Of a DNA stretch of 37,120 nucleotides, positions 1 to 8,333 are shown one piece after another (position 1 is the stretch's first letter; each line of letters opens with the position of its first letter). The notes under the pieces were generated by a model. That model was not told the DNA's origin, did not search any database, and worked only from the letters and a program-made list of their open reading frames with translations. Origin of the DNA: Hydrogenophilaceae bacterium (GTDB taxonomy: Bacteria; Pseudomonadota; Gammaproteobacteria; Burkholderiales; Thiobacillaceae); NCBI GenBank assembly GCA_013389025.1, contig JACAED010000025.1, positions 1 to 37,120 on the forward strand, written 5' to 3'. The translations under genes were made by a program, and so were the position numbers.

Positions 1-522
<522 letters not shown>

Positions 523-574
523 GCGCAGCGAAGGTTTTCCGCGCTGTGTGTTACGGAGCAGCTCGCTGTTCCCT

Positions 575-651
575 GGGCCTGTAGCTCAGTTGGTCAGAGC
601 AGAGGACTCATAATCCTTTGGTCGTCGGTTCAAGTCCGACCGGGCCCACCA
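575..651 (+). tRNA. tRNA with CAU anticodon, best read as tRNA-Ile2 (lysidine type)
   Basis: A 77-nt cloverleaf with encoded CCA. The acceptor arm is GGGCCTG pairing with CGGGCCC, the D arm contains AGCTCAGTTGGTCAGAGC, the anticodon loop is CTCATAA (anticodon CAT at 609-611), and the T loop is GTTCAAGTC. CAU could mean Met or Ile2. The acceptor arm carries C4-G69 and C5-G68, which are known recognition features for the lysidine synthetase TilS, and elongator tRNA-Met of E. coli differs there. I therefore favour tRNA-Ile2 decoding AUA. Initiator tRNA is unlikely because the first acceptor pair is a normal G-C. The antisense ORFs over this gene are artefacts. Confidence 0.9.
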
Positions 652-667
652 TAACAAACCTGAGGCA

Positions 668-1297
668 ATGAGGGAAATGGGAGGAGAAACCAGAAAATCC
701 GGAGAAAAGCGTTTGCTGATCCTGCAAACGCTGGCTGCCATGCTGGAAGAACCCAGCCCGGAAAAAATCACCACGGCTGCGCTCGCCAGACGACTTGACG
801 TCTCGGAAGCGGCGCTTTACCGTCATTTCGCCAGCAAGGCGCAAATGTATGAAGGCCTGATTGCCTTTATAGAAGACACCCTGTTCGGCCTGATAGCTCG
901 AATTACCACTGATATTCCAGAATCCGCCAATCAGGTCGAAGGCATTGTTTCGATGCTGCTGAGCTTTGCCAAGAAGAATCGCGGCATGACGCGCGTGCTG
1001 ATTGGCGAAGTTCTGGTGAATGAAGATCCGCGTCTGCAAAAACGGATCAACCAGCTACATGACCGGCTGGAAGCCCAGATCAGACAATGCCTGCGTTTTC
1101 TGGACACCGGTCATACAGGCAAGGATCCCAAAATTGTAGCCAATCTCGCCATGGCATTTGTCGTTGGGCGGTGGCACCAGTTTGCCAAGAGTGGATTTAC
1201 ACGAGACCCTTCGGCTGACTGGCCTCTGGTATGGAGGGAATTCGGGTTATTGCTGGGTACGAGACCTGCCGTATCAGGCGTCGTGCCCCTGCCCTGA
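668..1297 (+). CDS. slmA: SlmA-type nucleoid occlusion factor (TetR family)
   Basis: A 209-residue TetR-fold protein that reads through as SlmA, the DNA-bound antagonist of FtsZ assembly over the chromosome. The N-terminal helix-turn-helix lies at about residues 37-60 (TTAALARRLDVSEAALYRHF), followed by the SlmA-typical SKAQMYEGLIAFIEDTLF. The rest is the all-helical dimer domain, with GRWHQFAKSGF near the end as in the family. A GAGG-like ribosome site lies just before the ATG at 668; ATG 677 is an alternative. It follows the tRNA by 16 nt. The last residues (PAVSGVVPLP) overlap the 3' end of convergent moeB by 24 nt. SlmA function in betaproteobacteria is inferred from gammaproteobacterial work. 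Confidence 0.85.
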   Translation: MREMGGETRKSGEKRLLILQTLAAMLEEPSPEKITTAALARRLDVSEAALYRHFASKAQMYEGLIAFIEDTLFGLIARITTDIPESANQVEGIVSMLLSFAKKNRGMTRVLIGEVLVNEDPRLQKRINQLHDRLEAQIRQCLRFLDTGHTGKDPKIVANLAMAFVVGRWHQFAKSGFTRDPSADWPLVWREFGLLLGTRPAVSGVVPLP

Positions 1298-2035
1298 ACC
1301 GCAAACAACACAATACTTATCTCGCGGCACTCGAATCTGGCGGAAGGAACCGTCAAGTGCATCGATTAGCGTAAGCGTCCCGATTGAAGGTTTGCCCGCT
1401 CCTGTCAAGAGTTTGACGACTTCCACGGCCTGCAGGCAGCCTACCACGCCCACCAGGGGTGACAACACTCCTGCCTCGCTGCATCTCAAACCTTCCTCGA
1501 TCGTTTCCGGAAACAGACACTGATAACACGGGGACACCGCAACACGCGAATCAAAAACGGCAAGCTGCCCACTGAACCCTATGGCGGCGCCGCTGACCAA
1601 GGGGCGGGTATTTGCCACACAGGCCCGATTGACCGCATGGCGCGTTTTGAAATTGTCGGAGCAATCCACGATGACATCGGATTGCGCAACCGCTTGCTGT
1701 AGCGATTCTCCTTCTAGCCGCTGTTCGATGGCCCGTATGCTGACTCCAGGGTTAATGGCCAACACGCTGTCGCGAAGTGATATCGCCTTGTTTACGTCAA
1801 CTGACTTTGTCTGATGGCCGATCTGGCGTTGCAAGTTGGTAAGGTCAACCGAATCGGCATCGGCGATTACAAGTTTTCCGACCCCCGCGGCACCGATATA
1901 CAGAGCAACGGGACACCCCAATCCACCGGCACCGACAATCAAAACAGATGCGTTATTGAGTTTCTCCTGGCCCTCGATACCGATTTGAGGCAAAAGAATA
2001 TTCCGGCTATAGCGGAGCAGCTCCTGATCATTCAT
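1274..2035 (-). CDS. moeB: MoeB/ThiF/HesA family adenylyltransferase (molybdopterin-synthase adenylyltransferase)
   Basis: This E1-like enzyme adenylates the C-terminal Gly-Gly of a small sulfur-carrier protein (MoaD, or ThiS in thiamine synthesis) before sulfur transfer. The 253-residue protein shows the ATP-binding GAGGLGCP at about 36-43, ADADSVDLTNLQRQ with the catalytic Asp/Arg region, and two zinc CxxC pairs (CYQC near 170 and CVVC near the C terminus). There is no fused rhodanese domain, so sulfur must come from a separate protein. The ATG at 2035 has only a weak ribosome site. The gene follows the small unknown gene upstream by about 39 nt and converges on slmA. MoeB versus ThiF cannot be fully separated by eye; no thi or moa genes are visible. 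Confidence 0.9.
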   Translation of the reverse strand: MNDQELLRYSRNILLPQIGIEGQEKLNNASVLIVGAGGLGCPVALYIGAAGVGKLVIADADSVDLTNLQRQIGHQTKSVDVNKAISLRDSVLAINPGVSIRAIEQRLEGESLQQAVAQSDVIVDCSDNFKTRHAVNRACVANTRPLVSGAAIGFSGQLAVFDSRVAVSPCYQCLFPETIEEGLRCSEAGVLSPLVGVVGCLQAVEVVKLLTGAGKPSIGTLTLIDALDGSFRQIRVPRDKYCVVCGSGQGHDA

Positions 2036-2074
2036 TGGGTGCTTGCGGCCAGAATCTGTGGATAATCGTTGAGA

Positions 2075-2470
2075 TTATTTGTATTCACGCCATTCTTCCG
2101 GCGTTTCATCCTTGTCACCATGAAGTTGCTGCTCGTACACGCGAGCAAAGACTTTCTGTGATTTGACCTCAGGGGCATTGATACTGACGTTTTCACGTTG
2201 CACGGACTCGCAGAAACGGGCAAGTGCGCGTTTAAGTTTTTGCATGAGGCTATTGTCGAGATGGAAGCCCTGCTCGACCAGGGCTGATTCAAGCCCATCA
2301 AGCGTGTAATGCATGACGTTGTATCGAACGATGAGGACCGTTTCCGTCATGCCCAGGTTTGCCTCCATGCCATCCAGCCCGTGCAGCAGCTCTCGTGCGC
2401 GCGCTGCCTGTCCAGGCGGCAAGGCATGGAACACGATTTCCCGGGTTTTGTCCAGATCACAGGGCAGCAT
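2075..2470 (-). CDS. Conserved small protein of unknown function, HMA-like N-terminal fold
   Basis: I do not recognise a named family. The frame stays open to a TTG at 2524 (149 aa), but the first ATG is at 2470 (131 aa, MLPCDLDKTREIVF), which I prefer. The first 65 residues alternate strand-helix-strand-strand-helix-strand and end in TLDGLESALVEQGFHLD, much like a heavy-metal-associated (ferredoxin-like) domain. The metal-binding CxxC is absent, so metal transfer is unlikely. The C-terminal half is charged (LMQKLKRALARFCESVQRENV) and ends in DETPEEWREYK. It lies between ctpA (28 nt beyond the open frame's 5' end) and moeB (39 nt downstream), all on the minus strand, so it may be co-transcribed with moeB. 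Confidence 0.7.
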   Translation of the reverse strand: MLPCDLDKTREIVFHALPPGQAARARELLHGLDGMEANLGMTETVLIVRYNVMHYTLDGLESALVEQGFHLDNSLMQKLKRALARFCESVQRENVSINAPEVKSQKVFARVYEQQLHGDKDETPEEWREYK

Positions 2471-2552
2471 GGCTATCAGGGTAAACGGCTTTTTCAGTAT
2501 CGCGCTTGAACAGCCATTAAGCAAGCACCCGTTTACTTCTACCCGTAAACAA

Positions 2553-3959
2553 CTAATTTCGCTGAATGATATGCAACCCCTTGAGCAAGTTCAGCGCCTG
2601 ATTGACTTGATAATCGTCCTTGGACACGACCTCGCCAGGTTCGAGGGGTTTTCTTTCGCCCGGTTTTGCATCTTTCCCGGACTTGGAATCCTTATCCTGT
2701 TTAGGGGGGGCCTGCCTGGCTGGCGCTTCTTCCTCCTGCCCATTGGATAAATGCTTCACCAGGTCTGCCTCTTTGACATTCATGGACTCATCGCTCGGAT
2801 TAAGCGGGTCTTCGACAACAATGTCCGGCTCGATGCCCTTGGCCTGAATCGAGCGGCCTGAAGGCGTGTAGTAGCGCGCAGTAGTCAACTTGATTGCAGT
2901 ATTATTGCCAAGTGGAAGTATGGTTTGTACTGATCCTTTGCCAAAAGTTTGCGTGCCCATGATCACCGTACGCTTGTGATCCTGGAGCGCGCCAGCGACA
3001 ATTTCCGAGGCCGAAGCAGAACCACCATTGACCAGCACAACCATGGGCACTGTTTTGACACCCTCGGGCAGATTCTTCAGGTAGTCGGGTTGCATCGGGC
3101 GTAAATAATTTTCCCTGCTAGCGGTCAGGCGCATCTTGGCATCCTCGGTGCGACCCTCTGTGTATACCACTAGCGCATCCGGCTTGATGAAGGCGGCACT
3201 AACCGCGACCGCCCCGTTCAGCAGCCCGCCCGGATCATTCCGCAGATCCAGGATGAGACCTTTCAACGGTTCCTTGTTTTCCTTGTAAAGCTTCTGCAAG
3301 GCCTCCACCAGCAAGTCGCCGGTATGTTCCTGGAATTGTGTCACCCGCACATATCCATAACCCGGGTCCAACAGCTTGGATTTGACGCTGCGAATCTTGA
3401 TCACTGCGCGGGTCAGCTTGACGGTAATCGGCTTCTGTTCTCCCTTGCGCAACAGTGTCAGTCCGATTTGCGTGCCAGGTTTGCCGCGCATGCGCTTTAC
3501 TGCGTCATTGAGCGTCATGCCCTTGACCGGCGTATCATCAAGCTTGATGATGAGATCACCCGTTTTCAGGCCGGCGCGGTAAGCAGGGGTGTCCTCGATG
3601 GGTGATACAACCTTGACGAATCCATCCTCCATGCCGACCTCAATGCCGAGCCCGCCAAATTCACCTTGCGTTCCCACTTGCAAGTCCTTGAAACCTTCCG
3701 CATCAAGATAGGCAGAATGCGGATCCAGCCCAGACAACATGCCATTGATGGCTTCGTTGATCAGTTTCTTGTCATCGACTTCCTCGACGTAATCGCTCTT
3801 GATGCGGGCGAAAACATCCGTAAATGCCCGAAGTTCCTCGACAGGCAAAGGTGCAGCCGATTCCTTGTTGGCCATCGCCGAATAATTCAAGGTTAGGACC
3901 GCGCCAGTCAGCACGCCCGCAAAACCAACCAAAGCCAACTTGCCAATATACCCAGCCAT
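2553..3959 (-). CDS. ctpA: S41 family carboxy-terminal processing peptidase
   Basis: A periplasmic, membrane-anchored serine protease that trims or degrades envelope proteins from the C terminus, often acting on cell-wall hydrolases and their regulators. Residues 1-30 form an uncleaved anchor or signal (GKLALVGFAGVLTGAVL). A PDZ domain follows (about 90-175, containing GLKTGDLIIKLDD). The peptidase core carries GGSASASEIVAGALQ and QTFGKGSVQT, giving the Ser-Lys dyad by comparison with E. coli Tsp (about S316 and K341). The tail is Lys/Glu/Pro-rich. The frame opens with ATG at 3980, but the ATG at 3959 is preceded by GAGGAAC at good spacing, so I chose 3959. The gene then starts 8 nt after the envC stop, in the order gpmI-envC-ctpA. 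Confidence 0.93.
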   Translation of the reverse strand: MAGYIGKLALVGFAGVLTGAVLTLNYSAMANKESAAPLPVEELRAFTDVFARIKSDYVEEVDDKKLINEAINGMLSGLDPHSAYLDAEGFKDLQVGTQGEFGGLGIEVGMEDGFVKVVSPIEDTPAYRAGLKTGDLIIKLDDTPVKGMTLNDAVKRMRGKPGTQIGLTLLRKGEQKPITVKLTRAVIKIRSVKSKLLDPGYGYVRVTQFQEHTGDLLVEALQKLYKENKEPLKGLILDLRNDPGGLLNGAVAVSAAFIKPDALVVYTEGRTEDAKMRLTASRENYLRPMQPDYLKNLPEGVKTVPMVVLVNGGSASASEIVAGALQDHKRTVIMGTQTFGKGSVQTILPLGNNTAIKLTTARYYTPSGRSIQAKGIEPDIVVEDPLNPSDESMNVKEADLVKHLSNGQEEEAPARQAPPKQDKDSKSGKDAKPGERKPLEPGEVVSKDDYQVNQALNLLKGLHIIQRN

Positions 3960-3967
3960 CTTGTTCC

Positions 3968-5179
3968 TCACTTGATCCATGCCATCGGATTGATGGGGCG
4001 GCCCTGATGCCGCAATTCAAAATATACGCCCGACTCTTCCTGACCACCGCTGTTGCCGGCAGTTGCAATGGTGTCACCGGCTTTGACGCTTTCTCCCGGC
4101 TGCTTATACAGGCTTTCGTTGTTGCTGTATAGACTCATGTATCCTTCACCATGATCAACAATCAACAAATTGCCAAAGCCCCTTAGCCACTCGGCAAAAA
4201 CCACCCTTCCCGAAGCGATCGCCCTGACTTCCGCGCCTTCCAGTGCCCTGATAAACAAACCCTTCCATGACATTCCGCCGTCATCTCTGGGAGCCCCGAA
4301 CCGGTTCATGAGTTCCCCTTTGACCGGGAGCCGCAACAAACCTTTCAAACGCGTAAAGGATAAATTGCCAATGGCAGTATCTGGCAACTCAGTATTGATG
4401 CCAACAGGTCCTGATGGCCTTGCCTGGCTATTTTTATTGGCTGCAATTTTCCTGGTCTTGTCATTACGCTGCCTTGCCATCCTGGCAAGTCTTGTGACCA
4501 GATCACTTAGCCGTTTTTCGTCCTGCCTGAGTGCATCGATTTCCCTTCTTTGCGATTTGATGCGGCCAGTAAGCTTGTTCAGCAGCATTTGTCTCGACTG
4601 CTTTTCCTTCAGCAACGTCTCCTGCTCGGTCTGTTTGGATAGCCTGATATCTGTAAGTTTTCGATCCTTTTCCGATGCGGTTTGCTTGAGACGCGCCAGG
4701 TGCTCGACCTCTTTGCGCAATGATTCGATCACATTCAGCTGCTCACGGGAAAGGTAATTCAGATAGACCAGTTCGCGGGAAATCTGATTTGGATCCTTGC
4801 CCCCAAGCAGCAGTTTCAGTGAATCCGAGCCACCCCGCATATAGGACTGCTTCAGCATTTCAGCCAGACGTTTCTGACCGTCAACGATGTTTGCATTGAT
4901 CCGGTTCAGCTGGTTGTTCACATCGTTAAGCTCGCTGCGGGTTCTTTGCTGCTCGCTTTCGAGATTCTGCAACTTTCGCTTGGCATCACTGATTGCCCGC
5001 TCAGATTGTCTGAGCAAGTCGGCAGCGTCAGCTCGAGACTCTCGTGTAATCTGATACTCGCGTTGGAGATCCTCCAGCCGTTTGCGTAATTCCCTGAGCT
5101 CGGCACCGTTGTCGGCGCTCGCATTCTGGCTTGACCACGCCAGCAGTATCAGAAGCAAACAATGGATAAGTCGTGTCAC
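3968..5179 (-). CDS. envC: EnvC-type murein hydrolase activator (coiled coil plus degenerate LytM domain)
   Basis: A periplasmic activator of cell-wall amidases at the division site. A signal peptide (HCLLLILLAWSSQNASA) is followed by about 200 residues of charged heptad coiled coil (LRKRLEDLQREYQITRESR onward), a linker, and a C-terminal M23/LytM domain ending in GRPINPMAWIK. The usual zinc ligands are replaced: the first His/Asp region reads GLFIRALEG, the Y-x-H position reads YSNN, and HxH reads VYFELRH. It should therefore be catalytically dead, as E. coli EnvC is. The start is GTG, overlapping the gpmI stop as GTGA, so translation is probably coupled. Length (403 aa) fits the family. Confidence 0.92.
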   Translation of the reverse strand: MTRLIHCLLLILLAWSSQNASADNGAELRELRKRLEDLQREYQITRESRADAADLLRQSERAISDAKRKLQNLESEQQRTRSELNDVNNQLNRINANIVDGQKRLAEMLKQSYMRGGSDSLKLLLGGKDPNQISRELVYLNYLSREQLNVIESLRKEVEHLARLKQTASEKDRKLTDIRLSKQTEQETLLKEKQSRQMLLNKLTGRIKSQRREIDALRQDEKRLSDLVTRLARMARQRNDKTRKIAANKNSQARPSGPVGINTELPDTAIGNLSFTRLKGLLRLPVKGELMNRFGAPRDDGGMSWKGLFIRALEGAEVRAIASGRVVFAEWLRGFGNLLIVDHGEGYMSLYSNNESLYKQPGESVKAGDTIATAGNSGGQEESGVYFELRHQGRPINPMAWIK

Positions 5180-6717
5180 TCGAAACTGATCAGGGGCTCG
5201 CCGCGCATTTCAGGAGGCTGTGGCAAGCCCATCATTTTCAGCAAAGTCGGACTGATATCTTCCAGCGCACCAGTCTCGGCAAGCTGCGCTCGGCGCTTGC
5301 CGATATAAACCAGGGGCACGAGGTTGATGGTATGTGCGGTATGAGGTTGCCCCTTTTCCAGGTCCATCATGAACTCGGCATTGCCGTGGTCCGCGGTGAT
5401 GAGCACCTCGCCTCCCCGTGCCAGTTGTGCTTCAACGACCTTGCCCAGACATTCATCGATCACCTCGATGGCCCTGCGCGCAGCATCGATATCGCCCGTG
5501 TGGCCCACCATGTCGGCATTGGCATAGTTGCATATGATGGCATCATACTGTGCGCTGTTGATGGCTGCGACAAGTTTGCTGGTTACTTCATAGGCGCTCA
5601 TTTCAGGTTTGAGGTCATAGGTAGCAACATCGGGAGAAGGTACTAGAATCCGGTCTTCGCCCGGATAGGAAACTTCTTCGCCACCATTGAAAAAAAACGT
5701 CACATGCGGATATTTTTCGGTTTCGGCAATACGCAACTGATGCAGCCCGAGGTTGGCTATATACTCGCCAAAGCCATTGCGTATTCTTTCGGGTGGAAAG
5801 GCCACGCTGACATCGAACTCATCGCTATAGCCGGTCAACGTGCAATAGCTTGACAGTCTGGGGACGACTTCGCGATCGAATTCATTGAAATCCGATTCAA
5901 TGAATGTACGCGACAACTGACGTGCACGGTCCGAGCGAAAATTCATGAAGACAATGGCATCTCCATCCCGCATGCGAACGGGCTTTTCACCCTGAGGCAC
6001 GATGGCAGTCGATTTGACGAACTCATCGGTTTCGCCACGGGCATATGCCATCTCCAATCCCTCGATTGAGGATTTTGCCATGTACTCTGCCTTGCCTTGC
6101 GTGAGCAGGTCATATGCCTCCTTGACTCGAAGCCAGCGCCGATCCCGATCCATGGCGTAGTATCGGCCAATGATGCTGGCAATTCGGCCCCGTCCAAGTT
6201 CGCCGATTTTCTCTTCCATGCGCCTGAGGTTGACTTCAGCACTTTTTGGCGGCGTGTCCCGGCCATCGAGAAAGGCGTGGATGTATATCCTGTCCATTCC
6301 CTCATCGATGGCCATTTTCAGCATGGCATGTATATGGCTTTCATGACTATGCACCCCCCCATCCGACAACAGGCCAAGTATGTGCAGCGCACCACTCGCA
6401 TCTTTGGCGCTTTTTATCGTGGCCTTAAGCATCGGATTGGCAAAGAAGGCACCGGATTCAATCGCATGTCCCACACGCGTAAATTCCTGGTAGACCACAC
6501 GCCCCGCGCCGATGTTGAGATGACCGACTTCGGAATTGCCCATTTGCCCCTTGGGAAGGCCAACCTCGGACTCGGATGCATGAATCAAGGTATGTGGATA
6601 ACGACTCCAGAAAACGGACCAGTTGGGTTTGTTTGCCAGCGCTATGGCATTGTGAGCGCGCTCGGACCTGCATCCAAAACCATCAAGGATGATGAGCAGT
6701 ACGGGATTAACTTTCAT
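5176..6717 (-). CDS. gpmI: 2,3-bisphosphoglycerate-independent phosphoglycerate mutase
   Basis: A cytosolic glycolytic enzyme interconverting 3- and 2-phosphoglycerate, of the manganese-dependent alkaline-phosphatase superfamily. The 513-residue protein has full family length. The N terminus ILIILDGFGCR gives the first metal Asp. MGNSEVGHLNIGAGR carries the phosphoserine nucleophile, LSDGGVHSHESH and FLDGRDTPP line the substrate pocket, and NYANADMVGHTGD and ITADHGNAE supply the remaining metal ligands. The ATG at 6717 begins the first conserved strand directly. It heads the minus-strand operon gpmI-envC-ctpA and is divergent from the arsR-type gene across a 112-nt AT-rich gap that must hold both promoters. 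Confidence 0.97.
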   Translation of the reverse strand: MKVNPVLLIILDGFGCRSERAHNAIALANKPNWSVFWSRYPHTLIHASESEVGLPKGQMGNSEVGHLNIGAGRVVYQEFTRVGHAIESGAFFANPMLKATIKSAKDASGALHILGLLSDGGVHSHESHIHAMLKMAIDEGMDRIYIHAFLDGRDTPPKSAEVNLRRMEEKIGELGRGRIASIIGRYYAMDRDRRWLRVKEAYDLLTQGKAEYMAKSSIEGLEMAYARGETDEFVKSTAIVPQGEKPVRMRDGDAIVFMNFRSDRARQLSRTFIESDFNEFDREVVPRLSSYCTLTGYSDEFDVSVAFPPERIRNGFGEYIANLGLHQLRIAETEKYPHVTFFFNGGEEVSYPGEDRILVPSPDVATYDLKPEMSAYEVTSKLVAAINSAQYDAIICNYANADMVGHTGDIDAARRAIEVIDECLGKVVEAQLARGGEVLITADHGNAEFMMDLEKGQPHTAHTINLVPLVYIGKRRAQLAETGALEDISPTLLKMMGLPQPPEMRGEPLISFE

Positions 6718-6829
6718 TCAAAATTACATTTCACAAATTTCTTTTCTTTGCTAACTTTATATTCATGGTTTAGTATATGCCGATATTCCTTATCTAGACT
6801 GATTCTAAAATTTTACACGAGGCGAGGAC

Positions 6830-7156
6830 ATGGCGCGAGCTTATGATGATGAAGTGGAGTTGCTTGACAAGGAAGAACATATAGAACAGGCATCGCGCGC
6901 AATGAAGGCCATGTCTCATCCTCTGCGACTCAAGATTTTGTGCGTGCTGGGAGACAAGGAAGTCAGCGTTCAGGACATCGTTGACAACGTTGGCACGTCC
7001 CAGAGCAACATTTCACAACATCTGGCCATTTTGCGAGACAAAGGTGTGCTTAAGACCCGCAAGGATGCCAACCGAGTGTATTACCGCGTCGGCGACACAC
7101 GCACGTTAAAGCTCATCGGCATGATGCGTGACGTGTTTTGCGGATTTGCCAAGTAG
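6830..7156 (+). CDS. ArsR-family repressor with SqrR/BigR-type cysteine pair (predicted persulfide sensor)
   Basis: A 108-residue winged-helix regulator. ASRAMKAMSHPLRLKILCVL is the ArsR core, TSQSNISQHLAILRDKGVL the recognition helix region, and RVYYRVGD the wing. There are exactly two cysteines, C38 (KILCVL) and C104 (VFCGFAK), 66 residues apart. As I recall, SqrR (C41/C107) and BigR (C42/C108) have the same spacing and local context, and there reactive sulfur species link the two cysteines and release DNA. No metal-binding CxC as in ArsR or SmtB sites is seen. A GGCGAGG ribosome site precedes the ATG. The gene is followed by a strong terminator and then by the RND pump operon, its probable target. 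The sensing function is inferred. Confidence 0.88.
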   Translation: MARAYDDEVELLDKEEHIEQASRAMKAMSHPLRLKILCVLGDKEVSVQDIVDNVGTSQSNISQHLAILRDKGVLKTRKDANRVYYRVGDTRTLKLIGMMRDVFCGFAK

Positions 7157-7176
7157 TTTCCATTCACAGCCATAAC

Positions 7177-7203
7177 AAAGCCCGGCAGCGACCGGGCTTT
7201 TTT
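7177..7203 (+). terminator. Intrinsic terminator after the ArsR-type gene
   Basis: A perfect 9-bp stem AAAGCCCGG / CCGGGCTTT with a 6-nt loop runs straight into further T residues. It lies 20 nt after the regulator's stop. It implies that the regulator and the downstream RND operon are separate transcripts. Confidence 0.9.
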
Positions 7204-7225
7204 GTCGTACAGCCTTCATAACAAC

Positions 7226-7257
7226 TTGAAAAATAAAGTCTATTAGTTTATTCTAAT
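7226..7257 (+). promoter_or_regulatory. Promoter of the RND operon with overlapping palindromic operator
   Basis: TTGAAA (7226-7231) and TATTCT (7249-7254) are spaced by 17 nt, giving a plausible sigma-70 promoter. A perfect inverted repeat ATTAG-TTTATT-CTAAT (7242-7257) covers the -10 box, the expected position for an ArsR-type repressor operator. The same 7-mer ATTCTAA also occurs before the regulator gene itself (6802-6808), next to CTAGA. A strong AGGAGGT ribosome site follows at 7268-7274. Binding by the adjacent regulator is an inference from position and symmetry. Confidence 0.6.
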
Positions 7258-7278
7258 GGATTATTCAGGAGGTTTATC

Positions 7279-8310
7279 ATGCGCTTTACCGCCCTGCCCA
7301 TCATTATGTTGCTGGTTTCCCTGCCGGCCTGGTCCGGCTTGCCATTCCCCACGGCCAAGGTGGCTTACCAGAACACGGACCAATCCTATTTCACCGAAGC
7401 AACGGTCGAGGCGGTCCGTCAGTCCACCGTATCCGCACAGGTGGCGGGCCGGATCACCGCAGTCAATTTTGACGTGGGTGATGATGTCAAGGCCGGACAA
7501 GTGATCGTGCGCATCGATCCTTCCGAATTGTCCCAGGCTGTAGCCGGCAGTCGTGCGCAAGTGGCACAGGCCGAGGCACAGCTCGCCAACGCAAAAGCCA
7601 ATTATGACCGCCAGGTGCAGTTGTTCCAGCAGAAGTTCATTTCCCAGGCCGCGCTGGATCGCGCAACTGCCGAATATCGCGCGGCACAGGCTGCAGCTGC
7701 GGCGGCGCGCGCAGGCGCAGGCCAAACATCTACCGTTCGGTCCTACACCACGCTGACTGCACCGTTTTCCGGTGTGGTCATGGCGCGGCATGTTGAAGTG
7801 GGCGAGATGGCCTCGCCCGGCAAACCGCTGATGACCGGCTTTGACCCCTCAGACCTGCGGGTGGTGGCGAACATCCCCCAATACAAGCTGGCAGATGTGC
7901 AGAAAGCGGCCAAGGTGTCGGTGGAAATTCCGTCCCTCAACAAGTGGATTGAAGCCAAAGGCATTACCGTTCTGCCTTCTGCTGATACGGCAACGCACAC
8001 CGTAAAAGTACGGATCGACCTGCCGGAAAATTTGTCAGGCGTCATACCCGGCATTTATGCACGGGCCTATTTCGCCACCGGCGAGGCGCGCAAGCTGGTG
8101 ATTCCCGCATCCGCCGTGGTCAAGCGTTCCGAAGTAACGGGTGTGTACGTGATCGATGCAAAAAATCGCGCCTCCCTGCGGCAGGTGCGGCTGGGTGAGC
8201 CCACCGCGCGCGGCGAAGTGGAAGTTCTCGCAGGTCTGAACCCCGGTGAAGTCATTGCCCTCGATCCGGTCAAGGCGGGCATCTACGCCAAAAGCCCGGC
8301 CAAAAAATAA
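7279..8310 (+). CDS. RND efflux periplasmic adaptor subunit (membrane fusion protein)
   Basis: A 343-residue adaptor that bridges an inner-membrane RND pump to an outer-membrane channel. The N terminus is a signal peptide (LPIIMLLVSLPAWSG). The order is the usual one: first lipoyl half-motif (AQVAGRITAVNFDVGDDVKAGQVIVRID), alpha-hairpin rich in Ala/Gln (about 75-135), second lipoyl half (APFSGVVMARHVEVGEMASPG), beta-barrel and membrane-proximal domain (VVKRSEVTGVYVID). The ATG at 7279 follows AGGAGGT. The permease starts 23 nt after its stop. No TolC-like gene is present, so the outer-membrane partner must be elsewhere. No His-rich metal-binding segment is seen, which argues against a heavy-metal (HME) adaptor. 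Confidence 0.93.
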   Translation: MRFTALPIIMLLVSLPAWSGLPFPTAKVAYQNTDQSYFTEATVEAVRQSTVSAQVAGRITAVNFDVGDDVKAGQVIVRIDPSELSQAVAGSRAQVAQAEAQLANAKANYDRQVQLFQQKFISQAALDRATAEYRAAQAAAAAARAGAGQTSTVRSYTTLTAPFSGVVMARHVEVGEMASPGKPLMTGFDPSDLRVVANIPQYKLADVQKAAKVSVEIPSLNKWIEAKGITVLPSADTATHTVKVRIDLPENLSGVIPGIYARAYFATGEARKLVIPASAVVKRSEVTGVYVIDAKNRASLRQVRLGEPTARGEVEVLAGLNPGEVIALDPVKAGIYAKSPAKK

Positions 8311-8333
8311 ACCACTGCAGGGGGAGCACCTAC

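Noticed and set aside
523-574. Terminator between rpoD and the tRNA
   Set aside because: GCGCAGCG and CGCGCTGTG pair only partly and no T-run follows.
586-1039. Minus-strand ORFs ending in VGPVGLEPTTKGL and ARSDLNRRPKDYESSALTN
   Set aside because: These are the well-known false peptides produced by translating the antisense of a tRNA gene; they also lie opposite slmA.
3968-5179. EnvC as an active M23 endopeptidase
   Set aside because: The zinc-ligand positions are replaced in the LytM domain, as in known amidase activators.
6351-6360. Runs of seven C (gpmI) and seven G (ctpA, near 2704) as phase-variable tracts
   Set aside because: They are short, lie in conserved housekeeping genes and keep the reading frame; nothing suggests contingency switching.
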